A DNA stretch of 49,236 nt from Deltaproteobacteria bacterium HGW-Deltaproteobacteria-15 (GCA_002840535.1 PHBH01000052.1:1-49236), one strand, 5' to 3'; counted from the first letter of the stretch, positions 41,901-49,120 are shown. The notes: a model not told the origin generated them from the letters alone. Translations and numbers: made by a program.

Positions 41901-42159
41901 AGAGGTTTTCGTATCCCTCGAGATTCTTGGCCAGGAGGACGGCCCGGCCGCCTGCGTGGAGGAGCTCGCACCCGAGAATAGGCTCGAGCCCCGCCTCTCT
42001 GGCCTCCTGGATGAAGAAGACTGCGCCATAGAGCCCGTTCGTGTCGGTCAGGGCCAGCCGCTTCATATGGTGGGCCCTGGCAGCCCGGCACAGCTCCTCC
42101 AGGGTTGGAAGCCCCCAGCCCCTGGAATAATGGGAATGAACGTTCAGATGGACATACAT
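38920..42159 (-). CDS. dnaE: DNA polymerase III alpha subunit (DnaE type, possibly accessory/error-prone)
   Basis: A polymerase of about 1079 residues. The PHP domain comes first (MYVHLNVHSHYSRGWG), the palm holds CGRGSGAASIVSY and PDIDVDF (catalytic Asp near residue 350) and VKIDILGNRSLAVI, then the HhH region and an OB-fold (KEIMVIGWQVTRKTVYT). ATG 42159 matches the family start; ATG 42177 is possible. It is shorter than usual replicative DnaE (about 1160), suggesting an accessory DnaE2-like enzyme, though no imuB or lexA is nearby. Two anomalies: a 70-residue linker of RSD repeats before the OB-fold, and a tail (TSNIEHRTSNIE) encoded by an intergenic-type repeat. Confidence 0.85.
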   Translation of the reverse strand: MYVHLNVHSHYSRGWGLPTLEELCRAARAHHMKRLALTDTNGLYGAVFFIQEAREAGLEPILGCELLHAGGRAVLLAKNLEGYENLCRLISDRHCDQEFNLIRALKERRDGLIVISDDERLLKTLGKKGIEDLFVEVSPGYGMARCYAFSRRSGIPPVATNRVCLLRKEDFPLHKILRAVSLNSKISRLDPEEICRESSFFTSPSEMIQMFPHAPAAIQNTIRIAEACCTDWDLNRVVFPCYEEMEDQKAYETLYREAMEGCKRRYGEITPEVKNRLDHEMAIIREKKYSHYFLVVADITGSARQSCGRGSGAASIVSYALGITHVDPIAHNLFFERFLNPDRMDPPDIDVDFAWDERERVIDYVFSKYGTRRAAMVANHNTFAARSAIREVAKVQGLTDAEIGRVTKNIGFMWNIGKICKTLPDHPRMRGNDFSGPWSEILDTAVRLESRFNHLSTHCGGLVIVPDEIRRYCPVEISASGLQVLQWEKESVEDGGLVKIDILGNRSLAVIRDTLDMVEKNYGRRIEYSNLNPIHDPETIRTFYNGNTFGVFYFESPATRQVLTKVASGIPFEEYLKMDHFHLNVVVTSIIRPASNKTIHTWVSRLHGESWAPPHPLLLPVLRETLGLMVFQEQLSLAAMQLAGFSAGEADTLRKIVSKKHKLKKLRDFCLQFAKGAKERGVPLEIIDEVWDMIMGFEGYSFCKPHSASYTMVAYKSAFLRAHYPAEFMAAVISNGGGYYSTFGYLSEARRMGLSVLRPHINLSEMKYTGNGRKIRIGLMQLREMSEEAKEAIIHERSKNGPFTSFEEFLNRIQGRMHLQDARVLIKAGCFDPVSGKNERPELMWKALRFFDVPDRNRSLNLFESIKSPPDPFKKRGTPGSGHRSDRSDRSDRSDQTDRTDRSRTPAPDRAGNRPVADPACEYGNSGRGGVRGKGYPADLMARHEMETLGFPLSFHPLDRYRRVLETIPHVPARDLRKWVGKEIMVIGWQVTRKTVYTKDGDPMQFVSFEDRTGIYEAVIFPAVYHRYCHLLHPDRGYILKGEVAETFGALSFTIKWIGFLDRFQKRTSNIEHRTSNIE
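39451..39560. repeat. In-frame 9-bp tandem repeat and a CCCCCTTT/AAAGGG palindrome inside dnaE
   Basis: Positions 39451-39513 repeat GATCCGACC about seven times with drift; on the minus strand it reads Arg-Ser-Asp. Positions 39529-39558 hold CCCCCTTTTCTTAAAGGGAT, a palindromic repeat of intergenic type. Together they code for the Asp/Arg/Ser-rich linker. Both keep the reading frame. Confidence 0.75.
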
Positions 42160-42200
42160 GGCAGAATCCCGGCTCATCACGAGAAAGAATATCTGCCCGG

Positions 42201-42229
42201 ATAATACTGTAAGCTTATCTGTAAGTCAA
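42201..42229 (-). promoter_or_regulatory. Promoter of dnaE with CTTACAG direct repeats
   Basis: On the minus strand TTGACT (42229-42224), a 17-bp spacer and TATTAT (42206-42201). The spacer holds CTTACAG twice, 12 bp apart, which could be an operator. The leader is about 35 nt to the ATG at 42159. Confidence 0.55.
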
Positions 42230-42295
42230 ATCGTCCACGGTCATTCAGTGACGGGAATCCAGAACACAGAAAAATCCGGTTCAAGACCGGAATGA

Positions 42296-42362
42296 CAAAA
42301 CGGAAAACGCCGCTCGCAGATTCCTCGCCTCTGCGGGAGACGGGCATTTTTCAGCACCTGCC
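42296..42362 (-). repeat. GCTGAAAAATGCCC repeat starting at the otsB stop codon
   Basis: On the minus strand GGCAGGTGCTGAAAAATGCC follows the otsB TAG with no gap, then a variable 24 bp and GCGGCGTTTTCC. It has the same family and orientation as the copy at the livF stop and one end of the 44492-44616 element. Confidence 0.65.
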
Positions 42363-43181
42363 CTAATCCCGTTCCCGAAGCATTGCGATGAGCATTTGGA
42401 GAAAGAGTCCGACCTGTTCCTGATTCTCGAGCGCATACCGGGCAGCCGACTGAAGAGGGGTCTCCATGCCCCCGCCATCTCTTACGACAATGCCGATGCC
42501 GCGACCCTGGAGCACTTCGAACACGTCTTCATCAGTCACATCATCGCCAATGAAAATGGGAAGGACCTCGCCCCGGTTCATATCGAGAGAATCCAGCAGC
42601 CACATCAGCGCCTTGCCTTTATGCCAATCGACATCAGGCTGAAGCTCGAATATCTTCTTGCCGCGACCTTTCCGAAGTCCCTGATGATTCTCGAGGACAC
42701 GGTTTACAGCCTCTTCTACCGTCGGAACGCAGCCCTCTTCCACCAGACGGTAATGCACTGTGACGGAAAAGCGTTTGCGCTCGATCAGCACTCCGGGGAC
42801 AGATCCCGTCATCTCATGAAGAGCCTCTTGCGCGCGATCGAGGATCGGCAGAAATTCGGTTCCCGTTTGAAGGACGTTCCTGTCTCCGGGACCTGAAATG
42901 TCGAACCCATGGCTGCCTGCGTAGTAGATCTTGTCGAGACCGACGAGTCTTTTCACTTCGGAGAGGTCTCGGCCGCTGATGACCGCGACCCTACAGAGAT
43001 CAGCGAGCCCTGACAGTATCCGCCGCATCTCGCCGGAGAGAACGGCCTTTTCAGGCCGTTCCACGATCGGCGTCAAAGTCCCGTCGTAATCCAGAGAAAC
43101 CAGGAGTTGTCTGTCTCTTGCACGAATCCTGATCTCTTCGATCGACTCCACGGCGGAAGGGAGGGAAACAACATCTTGCAT
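42363..43181 (-). CDS. otsB: Trehalose-6-phosphate phosphatase
   Basis: A 272-residue HAD phosphatase. It removes phosphate from trehalose-6-phosphate. Motif I is SLDYDGTLTPI, motif II VISGRDL, the cap has AGSHGFDI and PGVLIERKRFSVTVHYR, and motif IV is FIGDDVTDEDVF. The ATG at 43181 has GGAGGTTGATC upstream; the frame runs further only into repeat DNA. The partner synthase gene otsA is not in the window. Lying after cobT, it may be read from the same promoter or from none seen here. Confidence 0.9.
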   Translation of the reverse strand: MQDVVSLPSAVESIEEIRIRARDRQLLVSLDYDGTLTPIVERPEKAVLSGEMRRILSGLADLCRVAVISGRDLSEVKRLVGLDKIYYAGSHGFDISGPGDRNVLQTGTEFLPILDRAQEALHEMTGSVPGVLIERKRFSVTVHYRLVEEGCVPTVEEAVNRVLENHQGLRKGRGKKIFELQPDVDWHKGKALMWLLDSLDMNRGEVLPIFIGDDVTDEDVFEVLQGRGIGIVVRDGGGMETPLQSAARYALENQEQVGLFLQMLIAMLRERD

Positions 43182-43195
43182 AAGATCAACCTCCG

Positions 43196-43281
43196 CCACC
43201 AAGACACAAAGTCACCAAGGATTCTTTTCCTGTAAACAAAAAAATCTCTTCTTTGTGCCTTGGTGTCTTTGTGGCCTAATT
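43196..43281. repeat. Paired-arm ACAAAGACAC repeat between cobT and otsB
   Basis: The left arm CCACCAAGACACAAAGTCAC (43196 on) and the right arm CTTTGTGCCTTGGTGTCTTT (43252 on) are complementary. On the minus strand the right arm begins directly after the cobT TAG, as GCCACAAAGACACC. Confidence 0.7.
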
Positions 43282-44346
43282 GTTTGCTTCCGACACGCTT
43301 GCCTCTGCGAATGTGGCCATTTCTGCGAGGACTTTCAACGATCCCTCGATGATACTCATGGCCAAAGCAGCACCGGTTCCTTCCCCGAGCCGCATGTCAA
43401 GGCAGAGCAATGGGGTGAGCCCGATGTGATCTAACATGATTTGATGTCCCGGCTCAACCGAGAGATGTCCGGCAAAGAGATAATCCTTCACCTGAGGACA
43501 CAATCCGGTGGCTATCAGCGCCGCTGCACCGGAAATGAACCCGTCGATGACCACAGCCACCCTGCCCGCTGCGGCGCCCAGCATCACCCCTGCAAGCCCG
43601 GCAATCTCGAACCCGCCTACCTTGGCCAGGATGTCGATCGGGTCACGCGGATCGGGTCTGTTGAGTCGAATGGCCTTTTGAATCGCCTCGATTTTCCGGT
43701 TGAGCTGCTGATCGTTCAGCCCCGTGCCGCGGCCCGTCACTTCTGAAACGGATTTTCCGGTGACGACCGAGCAGATGGCTGCACTGGGGCTCGTGTTGCC
43801 GATTCCCATGTCTCCTGTCCCCACCAGGTCAACGCCATTCCCGATTTCTCCATTGACGATTTCTATACCCGCCTCGATCGCCTGGACGGCCTGGGCCCGG
43901 CTCATTGCGGACGCAACCGCCATGTTGGCGGTGCCCGGAGCGATCTTCCTGGAGATCAATCCAGGATTAGTGGGGAGAGGAGATGCGACCCCCATGTCAG
44001 CGACCACCACGCGGGCGCTCACATGTTTCGAGAGCACATTGATGGCGGCCCCGCCATGGAGAAAATTGAGAACCATCTGGGCTGTCACCTCCTGCGGCCA
44101 ATTGTGGAATTTCTCCTCGATGATACCATGATCGCCCGCCATTACGATGACGGCCTTGTCCTTGATCCGGGGAATGGATCTCCTCTGAATCCCGGCAAGC
44201 TGAATGGAAATCTCCTCCAACTTCCCCAGACTCCCCTGCGGTTTCGTCAGCATGTCCTGCCGTTCCCGGGCCTTGGATGCGGCGGAGTCGTCCAGTGGAC
44301 CGATAAGATCCAGGGTCCTGCTCAAAAGCTCTGAAGAATTACCCAT
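43276..44346 (-). CDS. cobT: Nicotinate-nucleotide-dimethylbenzimidazole phosphoribosyltransferase
   Basis: A 356-residue CobT. It makes alpha-ribazole phosphate for the lower ligand of cobalamin. AKPQGSLG-type start (TKPQGSLGKLEEISIQLAGI), VMAGDHGI, GTGDMGIGNTSPSAAI and the C-terminal LGEGTGAALAMSII with the catalytic Glu are all present, and the length is standard. AAGGAGGC precedes the ATG. A cobalamin riboswitch and terminator lie directly upstream, so the gene is turned off by B12. Confidence 0.93.
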   Translation of the reverse strand: MGNSSELLSRTLDLIGPLDDSAASKARERQDMLTKPQGSLGKLEEISIQLAGIQRRSIPRIKDKAVIVMAGDHGIIEEKFHNWPQEVTAQMVLNFLHGGAAINVLSKHVSARVVVADMGVASPLPTNPGLISRKIAPGTANMAVASAMSRAQAVQAIEAGIEIVNGEIGNGVDLVGTGDMGIGNTSPSAAICSVVTGKSVSEVTGRGTGLNDQQLNRKIEAIQKAIRLNRPDPRDPIDILAKVGGFEIAGLAGVMLGAAAGRVAVVIDGFISGAAALIATGLCPQVKDYLFAGHLSVEPGHQIMLDHIGLTPLLCLDMRLGEGTGAALAMSIIEGSLKVLAEMATFAEASVSEANN

Positions 44347-44378
44347 TTTGCAGCCTCCTTTTTTTTGGCCCGGCCCAG

Positions 44379-44420
44379 AAAAATAGGGCTCGGGCGCATC
44401 ACTGGGATGAGCCGGAGCCC
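44379..44420 (-). terminator. Riboswitch-controlled terminator before cobT
   Basis: On the minus strand GGGCTC (44420-44415) pairs with GAGCCC (44391-44386) around a 23-nt loop, followed by TATTTTT. It lies between the riboswitch and the cobT ribosome site, as expected for a transcription-off switch. Confidence 0.6.
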
Positions 44421-44446
44421 TTTGCCATCAGTTCCGACGAAAGATC

Positions 44447-44730
44447 TCAACAGGTCTTCTGGCTTCCCCTCCTCCTGGCCGCCTTCCCACCAAGGTTGCT
44501 GAAAAACACCCATCTGCGGCGTTGCCCTCGTCCCTCGTCGTTGCGGCGTACTAAAATGTACGCCTCACTCCTCTGAACTTCGGGCGTCTTGCATCTGGCC
44601 GTTTTTGAGCAACCTTTTTAGGCAGTGGCTTTTCTTGCCGAAAAGGTTTCCTCCTCCGTTCATTAATGAGGAGAAACGGGGTTACAGCGGTGGGTCCGCC
44701 ACGGTCTCGCACCGTGTTCCGGGATGTTGA
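44447..44730 (-). promoter_or_regulatory. Cobalamin riboswitch, interrupted by a repeat element in a hairpin loop
   Basis: On the minus strand the P1 stem is TCAACA (44730-44725) with TGTTGA (44452-44447). Conserved blocks follow in order: GGAACACGGTGCGAGACCGT with GGCGGACCCACCGCTGTAA, then GAAAAGCCACTGCC, GGTGGGAAGGC, and the B12 box GAAGCCAGAAGACCTG. The layout matches the E. coli btuB leader. Between CACTGCC and GGTGGG, normally a short loop, lies a 125-bp element plus four bases; without it the aptamer is about 155 nt. It controls cobT. Confidence 0.85.
44492..44616. mobile_element. 125-bp palindromic repeat element inside the riboswitch
   Basis: The ends are near-perfect inverted repeats, AAGGTTGCTCAAAAAC and GTTTTTCAGCAACCTT, with one mismatch in 16. 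The middle has GGCGTAC-ATTTTA-GTACGCC. One end and its adjoining GCGGCGTTGCC block recur at 26486-26548, 42296-42362 and, degraded, 32545-32602. There is no open frame, so it would need a transposase in trans. Confidence 0.75.
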
Positions 44731-44802
44731 AGTCTCTTGTTATCCCTTTAGCAAAGCAGATGGGATCTGTCAACAGAGCAGGAGGCAAGATGCAGGATAA
44801 AT

Positions 44803-44883
44803 GGATTGAACCGCAAAGGCGCGAAGGACGCAAAGAAAAGAGCGAATACTTTCCTTGGCGCTCTTGGCGTCTTTGCGGTTTAA
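44803..44883. repeat. Paired-arm repeat (GCGAAGGACGCAAAG family) after bioB
   Basis: GGATTGAACCGCAAAGGCGC (44803 on) and CTTGGCGTCTTTGCGGTTTA (44863 on) are complementary arms. It begins 6 bp past the bioB stop, where it could serve as a 3'-end hairpin. The 542-bp gap 44347-44888 contains this, the riboswitch and its terminator. Confidence 0.7.
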
Positions 44884-44888
44884 AGCTT

Positions 44889-45878
44889 TTATCCTGGCAG
44901 CTTCGCCCTGGGGCAAAGCCCCAGCTGCCCCAGCATGGCCAGATCCTCATCCAACGACCTTCCTCTCGTGGTCAGATAATCGCTCGTCATGATCCCGCTC
45001 GCTCCAAAAGCGAAGACAAGCGGATGGAGTTGCCCGAGATTCAGCTCTCGGCCGCCGCAGATGAGAATGTCCTTGTCATGAAGCATGTATCGGAAGATTG
45101 CGATAATCCTGAGACAGCGGAGAGGGGTCAGGAAACGGGAATTCTCCATGGGTGTTCCGGAAATGGGCGCCAGGAAATTCAGGGGGACCGCGTCCACGTC
45201 AAGGTACTTCAGCGTCAATGCAAGCTCCATGACCTGTTCGTCCGTTTCACCGAGCCCGAAAATCCCGCCCGAGCATACCGTAAGTCCTGCGGCTTTGGCG
45301 TGTTCGATTGTTCGGATCCTTTCCTTGTACGTGTGGGTGGTGCAGATCCTTTCAAAAAAACTTTCCGCAGTCTCCAGGTTGTGGTGATACCGGGTAACGC
45401 CGGCCTCCTTGAGGAGATCCATGTCCTCCCGTTCGAGACACCCGAGTGATGCACAGGTGGAGATTCGGGAAGTATCCAGCGCTGCCAGGGCATCGGCGAC
45501 AATCTCTACCTCCTTACGGGGCAGCCGCTTTCCGCTCGTGACGATCGAGAAGCGAGTCACAGGGGAATTCTCAGCCCGCCGCCCCGCCTCGACCATCTGC
45601 GCTTTCGGCATGATCCCGTATACGGGGGCATCGGTCCTGGAGAAGGCCGACTGTGCACAAAAACTGCAGTCTTCCGAGCACTTCCCGGATTTGCCGTTGC
45701 ATATGGTGCAGAGGTGCGCTTGATTCTCGAAACGAGCCCTTCTGAGCCTGTCCGCACCGGCAATCAGGGAAAAGAGATCCTCATCGGGCACGGTGAGCAG
45801 GACGCGATAATCCTTCGCATCCGGGGTTTCCCCCCTCAGCAGCGAATCCGCAAGATTCAGACATGATTCCAGTGGCAT
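44889..45878 (-). CDS. bioB: Biotin synthase
   Basis: A 329-residue radical SAM enzyme that inserts sulfur into dethiobiotin. The [4Fe-4S]-SAM motif is C67-x3-C71-x2-C74 (KCSEDCSFCAQ). The [2Fe-2S] ligands lie in STCASLGCL and TVCSGGIFGLGE, with the Arg of the cluster in the late FRYML region. It is the last gene of bioA-bioF-bioD-bioB and abuts bioD with no gap. Confidence 0.94.
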   Translation of the reverse strand: MPLESCLNLADSLLRGETPDAKDYRVLLTVPDEDLFSLIAGADRLRRARFENQAHLCTICNGKSGKCSEDCSFCAQSAFSRTDAPVYGIMPKAQMVEAGRRAENSPVTRFSIVTSGKRLPRKEVEIVADALAALDTSRISTCASLGCLEREDMDLLKEAGVTRYHHNLETAESFFERICTTHTYKERIRTIEHAKAAGLTVCSGGIFGLGETDEQVMELALTLKYLDVDAVPLNFLAPISGTPMENSRFLTPLRCLRIIAIFRYMLHDKDILICGGRELNLGQLHPLVFAFGASGIMTSDYLTTRGRSLDEDLAMLGQLGLCPRAKLPG

Positions 45879-46517
45879 TTAATTCCCTTTCAAAAAGTAT
45901 TGCCGAAAGGCCTGTTTCAGACTGGCAGGCTCAATCCGTTCCATTGGCTCCACTTCGGCGAGAATCCGCACCTTCCCGTAATCGCGAATGGCATCCCGGT
46001 TTACACAGTCCCGGGGACCGTTGATCACGACACCCAGGATCTCCAGCCCGTGCAGTCGCAGGATCTCCAGGGAAAGGAGCGTGTGGTTAATGGTCCCGAT
46101 CCTGCTGGAGGTTACCAGAAGAACCGGCAGTGCCAGTCGTTTCATCAGATCCACCATGTACTGGTGGCTGTTAAGGGGGACCATGATCCCGCCTGCGCCT
46201 TCCACTATCAGCGGCCGGGAAGAAGAAACAGGGGGGATCGAAATAGAGTCAAGATCAATGGTCATCTCCTCGAGACGGGCGGCGGCATGCGGGGAGAGAG
46301 GATGTTTGAGCCGGTAGGCTTCCGGGTAAGCCCTCCATTCAGGGATGGCGGTTTTCCGTATCACCCATTCCCTGTCCGTGATTTCTTCGACCCCGCATTG
46401 GATCGGCTTCCAGTACTCCGCCTCCATACCCGTAACGAGCAGAGAGGAAACCAGGGTCTTGCCGATGCCGGTGTCCGTTCCCGTGACAAAAATCCTGGCC
46501 GGCATGTCAGGAGTCAT
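45879..46517 (-). CDS. bioD: Dethiobiotin synthetase
   Basis: A 212-residue ATP-dependent carboxylase that closes the ureido ring of dethiobiotin. The P-loop is FVTGTDTGIGKTLVSS; VEGAGGIMVPLN and VINGPRD are conserved. The ATG at 46517 has GGAGGTTCTCCG upstream and overlaps bioF by 11 bp. ATG 46505 lacks a ribosome site, and the longer open frame upstream lies within bioF. Confidence 0.92.
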   Translation of the reverse strand: MTPDMPARIFVTGTDTGIGKTLVSSLLVTGMEAEYWKPIQCGVEEITDREWVIRKTAIPEWRAYPEAYRLKHPLSPHAAARLEEMTIDLDSISIPPVSSSRPLIVEGAGGIMVPLNSHQYMVDLMKRLALPVLLVTSSRIGTINHTLLSLEILRLHGLEILGVVINGPRDCVNRDAIRDYGKVRILAEVEPMERIEPASLKQAFRQYFLKGN

Positions 46518-47691
46518 CGGAGAACCTCCACTGCCCCAAGAGCCGCACAAGGGACTCCACCTGCGCCCTTGTGTGGGAGGAGGACAGGGAAAACCTGATC
46601 CTCGCCTGCCCCGGTTCCACCGTGGGCGGCCGAAGCGCGGGGGCGAGGATTCCATGATTTTCAAGAAACTTCGACAGAGCGAGGGTCTTCGATTCCTCCC
46701 CTACGATCACAGGCACGATATGGGTGGTGGAGGAAGCCGTAGACCAGCCCTGTTCCTTGAGGCTTTTTCGGAGAAAATCAGCGTTTCCATGGAGGCGCTC
46801 TCTCTCAGCATCCATCGAAGGGATGAGATCCAGGGCCGCATCGATGGTCCCCAATACGGCGGGAGGCAATCCGGTCGAGTAAATGAACCCGGAACAGCAG
46901 TTGATCAGATAATCCCTCAGCATCCTGGAACAGGCCACATATGCACCGAATCCACCGCATGCCTTGCTGAATGTCCCCATGGCAATGTCCACCGGTCTGC
47001 CGCAGGTGAGCCCCATGCCCCTTTCTCCAAGGACTCCCGTGGCATGGGCATCATCTACCATCAGCATGGCCCCATATTCCCGGGAAAGAGAAACCAGGCG
47101 GTCCAGATCGCTTCGATCTCCATCCACGCTGAAGACCGACTCCGTAATGATGAGGATGCGGGAATGGCCGCTGTTCCTGTTTCTTGCTTCGTGCAGGAGC
47201 CCCGCCAGATGATCCAGATCGTTGTGTCGGAAGCAATTGACCTCACAGCGGGCCAGTCGCGCACCGTTCACAATGCTGTTGTGGTTGAGGCGATCTGAGA
47301 GGATGACGGCAGAGGGGTCTGAAAGCGCCGGAATCATGCTCACGTTGGCCTGGAATCCGGAATTGAAAATGAGCGCCGCTTCGGTGCCTTTAAGATCGGC
47401 AATCTTTCTTTCCACCTGCTCAAAGATTTCATAATCGCCGCAGACCAGCCGCGAACCGGTGGATCCCGCCCCGAAGCGGTCCATGAATTGCGCTGCCCTC
47501 TCCAGCAGCAGGGGGTGTCTGGAGAGCCCCAGGTAGTCGTTGGACGAGAAGTTGACGAGGACCCGGCCGTTCACGAGCACCTCCGGAGGAGAAGCAGGAG
47601 CCAGGGGCCGAAGGACGCGGAGCAGCCTGCGTTGCTCTCTTCCAGCCAATGTCTTCTCGAAGAAGTCGAACTTCTCCCCTGCTGTTTTCAT
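46507..47691 (-). CDS. bioF: 8-amino-7-oxononanoate synthase
   Basis: A 394-residue PLP enzyme joining alanine to the pimeloyl thioester. The PLP lysine lies in MGTFSKACGGFGAYV; VNFSSNDYLGLSRHP, GAGSTGSRLVCGD and VDDAHATGVLG are the conserved stretches. The ATG at 47691 overlaps the bioA stop by 4 bp (ATGA). A longer frame upstream runs through bioA and is rejected. Confidence 0.94.
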   Translation of the reverse strand: MKTAGEKFDFFEKTLAGREQRRLLRVLRPLAPASPPEVLVNGRVLVNFSSNDYLGLSRHPLLLERAAQFMDRFGAGSTGSRLVCGDYEIFEQVERKIADLKGTEAALIFNSGFQANVSMIPALSDPSAVILSDRLNHNSIVNGARLARCEVNCFRHNDLDHLAGLLHEARNRNSGHSRILIITESVFSVDGDRSDLDRLVSLSREYGAMLMVDDAHATGVLGERGMGLTCGRPVDIAMGTFSKACGGFGAYVACSRMLRDYLINCCSGFIYSTGLPPAVLGTIDAALDLIPSMDAERERLHGNADFLRKSLKEQGWSTASSTTHIVPVIVGEESKTLALSKFLENHGILAPALRPPTVEPGQARIRFSLSSSHTRAQVESLVRLLGQWRFSDDS

Positions 47692-48983
47692 GCCCCCTCC
47701 TCCCGGATCGTCTCCACCATGGCCGCGGTGAGATGCTGCAGATCCTGCGCCAGGATAAGGTAAGGAGGCATGGTGTAGACCAGCCTCCCAAAGGGCCGGA
47801 TCCAAACCCCTCTCTCGACGAATCGTTTCTGAATCCGAGCCAGGGCGACCGGGCGATGCAGCTCGACAACCCCGATGGCGCCCAATACCCTCACATCGGC
47901 CACATGGGGAAAATCGAGGCATTTCGAAAGATCGCGGGTCAGGTGTTCCTGTATAGCCGCCACTCTCTCTTTCCAGGGCGATGAAAGGAGCAACCGTGTG
48001 CTCGCGAGGGCGACCGAGCAAGCCAGAGGGTTTGCCATAAACGTGGGTCCATGCATGAAGACTCCGGGATCGCCTGAAGAGATAACCTCGGCCACCCGCG
48101 ATGTAGTCAGTGTAGCGGCCATGGTCATGTACCCCCCGGTCAACGCCTTTCCGAGACACAGAATATCCGGTGAAATGTTCGCCCACTCGGAAGCGAAAAG
48201 TTTTCCGGTTCGTCCGAAGCCGGTGGCGATCTCGTCAAGGATCAAGAGCGTATCATGCTCGTGGGTAAGTTCCCTGACCCTCCTCAGATAAAGCGGGGGA
48301 TAGAAGCGCATGCCCCCCGCCCCCTGGACAATGGGCTCCAGGATCACCGCAGCGATCTCGCGCCCATGCTCTTGAAGGAGGCGCGAAAGATCGGATAAGG
48401 CATCTTCATCCAGGGATCCGTCAAAGCCGCACCTGGGGGCTTTTGCGAAGTAGTGCTGCGGCAGGATCGAGCGGAAGAGGTGGTGCATCCCGGTTTCCGG
48501 ATCGCAGACAGACATTGCCCCAAGGGTGTCCCCGTGATATCCGCAGCGAATGGTCAGGAGTTTCTGCCTTTCGCCATGTTTCATTGACTGCCAGTACTGA
48601 AGCGCCATTTTTATGGCAACCTCGACCGCCACTGATCCGGAATCGCAGAAAAATACCTTTTCCAGTCCGGACGGGGCGATCTCCACCAGCAGGGAGGCGA
48701 GATCGACGGCCGGCCCATGGGTCAAGCCTCCGAACATCACGTGTGCCATGTCCTCGAGCTGGTCCCGAACAGCCTGATTGAGAACGGGATGGTTGTAGCC
48801 GTGGATGGCGGCCCACCAGGAAGACATGCCGTCGATGAGTTCCCTGCCGTCTTCCAGGACAATGCGAACCCCCGCGGCAGAGGCAACGGGATAGACCGGG
48901 AGAGGATCCTCCATGGAGGTATACGGATGCCAGAGATGTCTCCGGTCGAACCCGATTCGATCTTCTATGAGCCTTCCCCTCAC
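47688..48983 (-). CDS. bioA: Adenosylmethionine-8-amino-7-oxononanoate aminotransferase
   Basis: A 431-residue class III aminotransferase making diaminopelargonic acid. It opens HLWHPYTSMEDPLPVYPV, a BioA hallmark. The PLP lysine lies in LCLGKALTGGYMTMA, with DEIATGFGRTGKLFA before it. The start is GTG at 48983 with GAGGAGGAGCA just upstream. It is first in the biotin operon, behind a BirA-type operator. No bioC or bioH is in the window. Confidence 0.93.
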   Translation of the reverse strand: MRGRLIEDRIGFDRRHLWHPYTSMEDPLPVYPVASAAGVRIVLEDGRELIDGMSSWWAAIHGYNHPVLNQAVRDQLEDMAHVMFGGLTHGPAVDLASLLVEIAPSGLEKVFFCDSGSVAVEVAIKMALQYWQSMKHGERQKLLTIRCGYHGDTLGAMSVCDPETGMHHLFRSILPQHYFAKAPRCGFDGSLDEDALSDLSRLLQEHGREIAAVILEPIVQGAGGMRFYPPLYLRRVRELTHEHDTLLILDEIATGFGRTGKLFASEWANISPDILCLGKALTGGYMTMAATLTTSRVAEVISSGDPGVFMHGPTFMANPLACSVALASTRLLLSSPWKERVAAIQEHLTRDLSKCLDFPHVADVRVLGAIGVVELHRPVALARIQKRFVERGVWIRPFGRLVYTMPPYLILAQDLQHLTAAMVETIREEGA

Positions 48984-49063
48984 TGCTCCTCCTCATATTA
49001 GTTGCTGCAGTCCTGCCCGTGCAAACACGGACATCCCATCCTATCCTTGCCTCTCTGTGAGGG

Positions 49064-49120
49064 AGCGTACCTGCAAGGATTGGGATTGTCAACCCGGCAT
49101 CGCCGACCTGGGTTGACAAT
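49064..49120 (-). promoter_or_regulatory. Biotin operon promoter with BirA-type operator
   Basis: A perfect 11-bp inverted repeat, ATTGTCAACCC-N14-GGGTTGACAAT, spans 49085-49120. It fits the BirA site (TTGTmAACC and its complement, spaced about 14-16). On the minus strand the repeat itself contains TTGACA (49092-49087) as a -35, with TACGCT (49069-49064) 17 bp on. Bound BirA would cover the -35. The leader to bioA is about 75 nt. Confidence 0.8.

Noticed and set aside
46345..47298. 317-codon plus-strand frame across bioD and bioF
   Set aside because: It is opposite clear biotin genes; composition is typical of an antisense reading of high-GC coding DNA.
47692..48186. N-terminal extension of the bioF frame
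   Set aside because: It lies within bioA in another frame; the ATG at 47691 with coupled ATGA overlap is the natural start.
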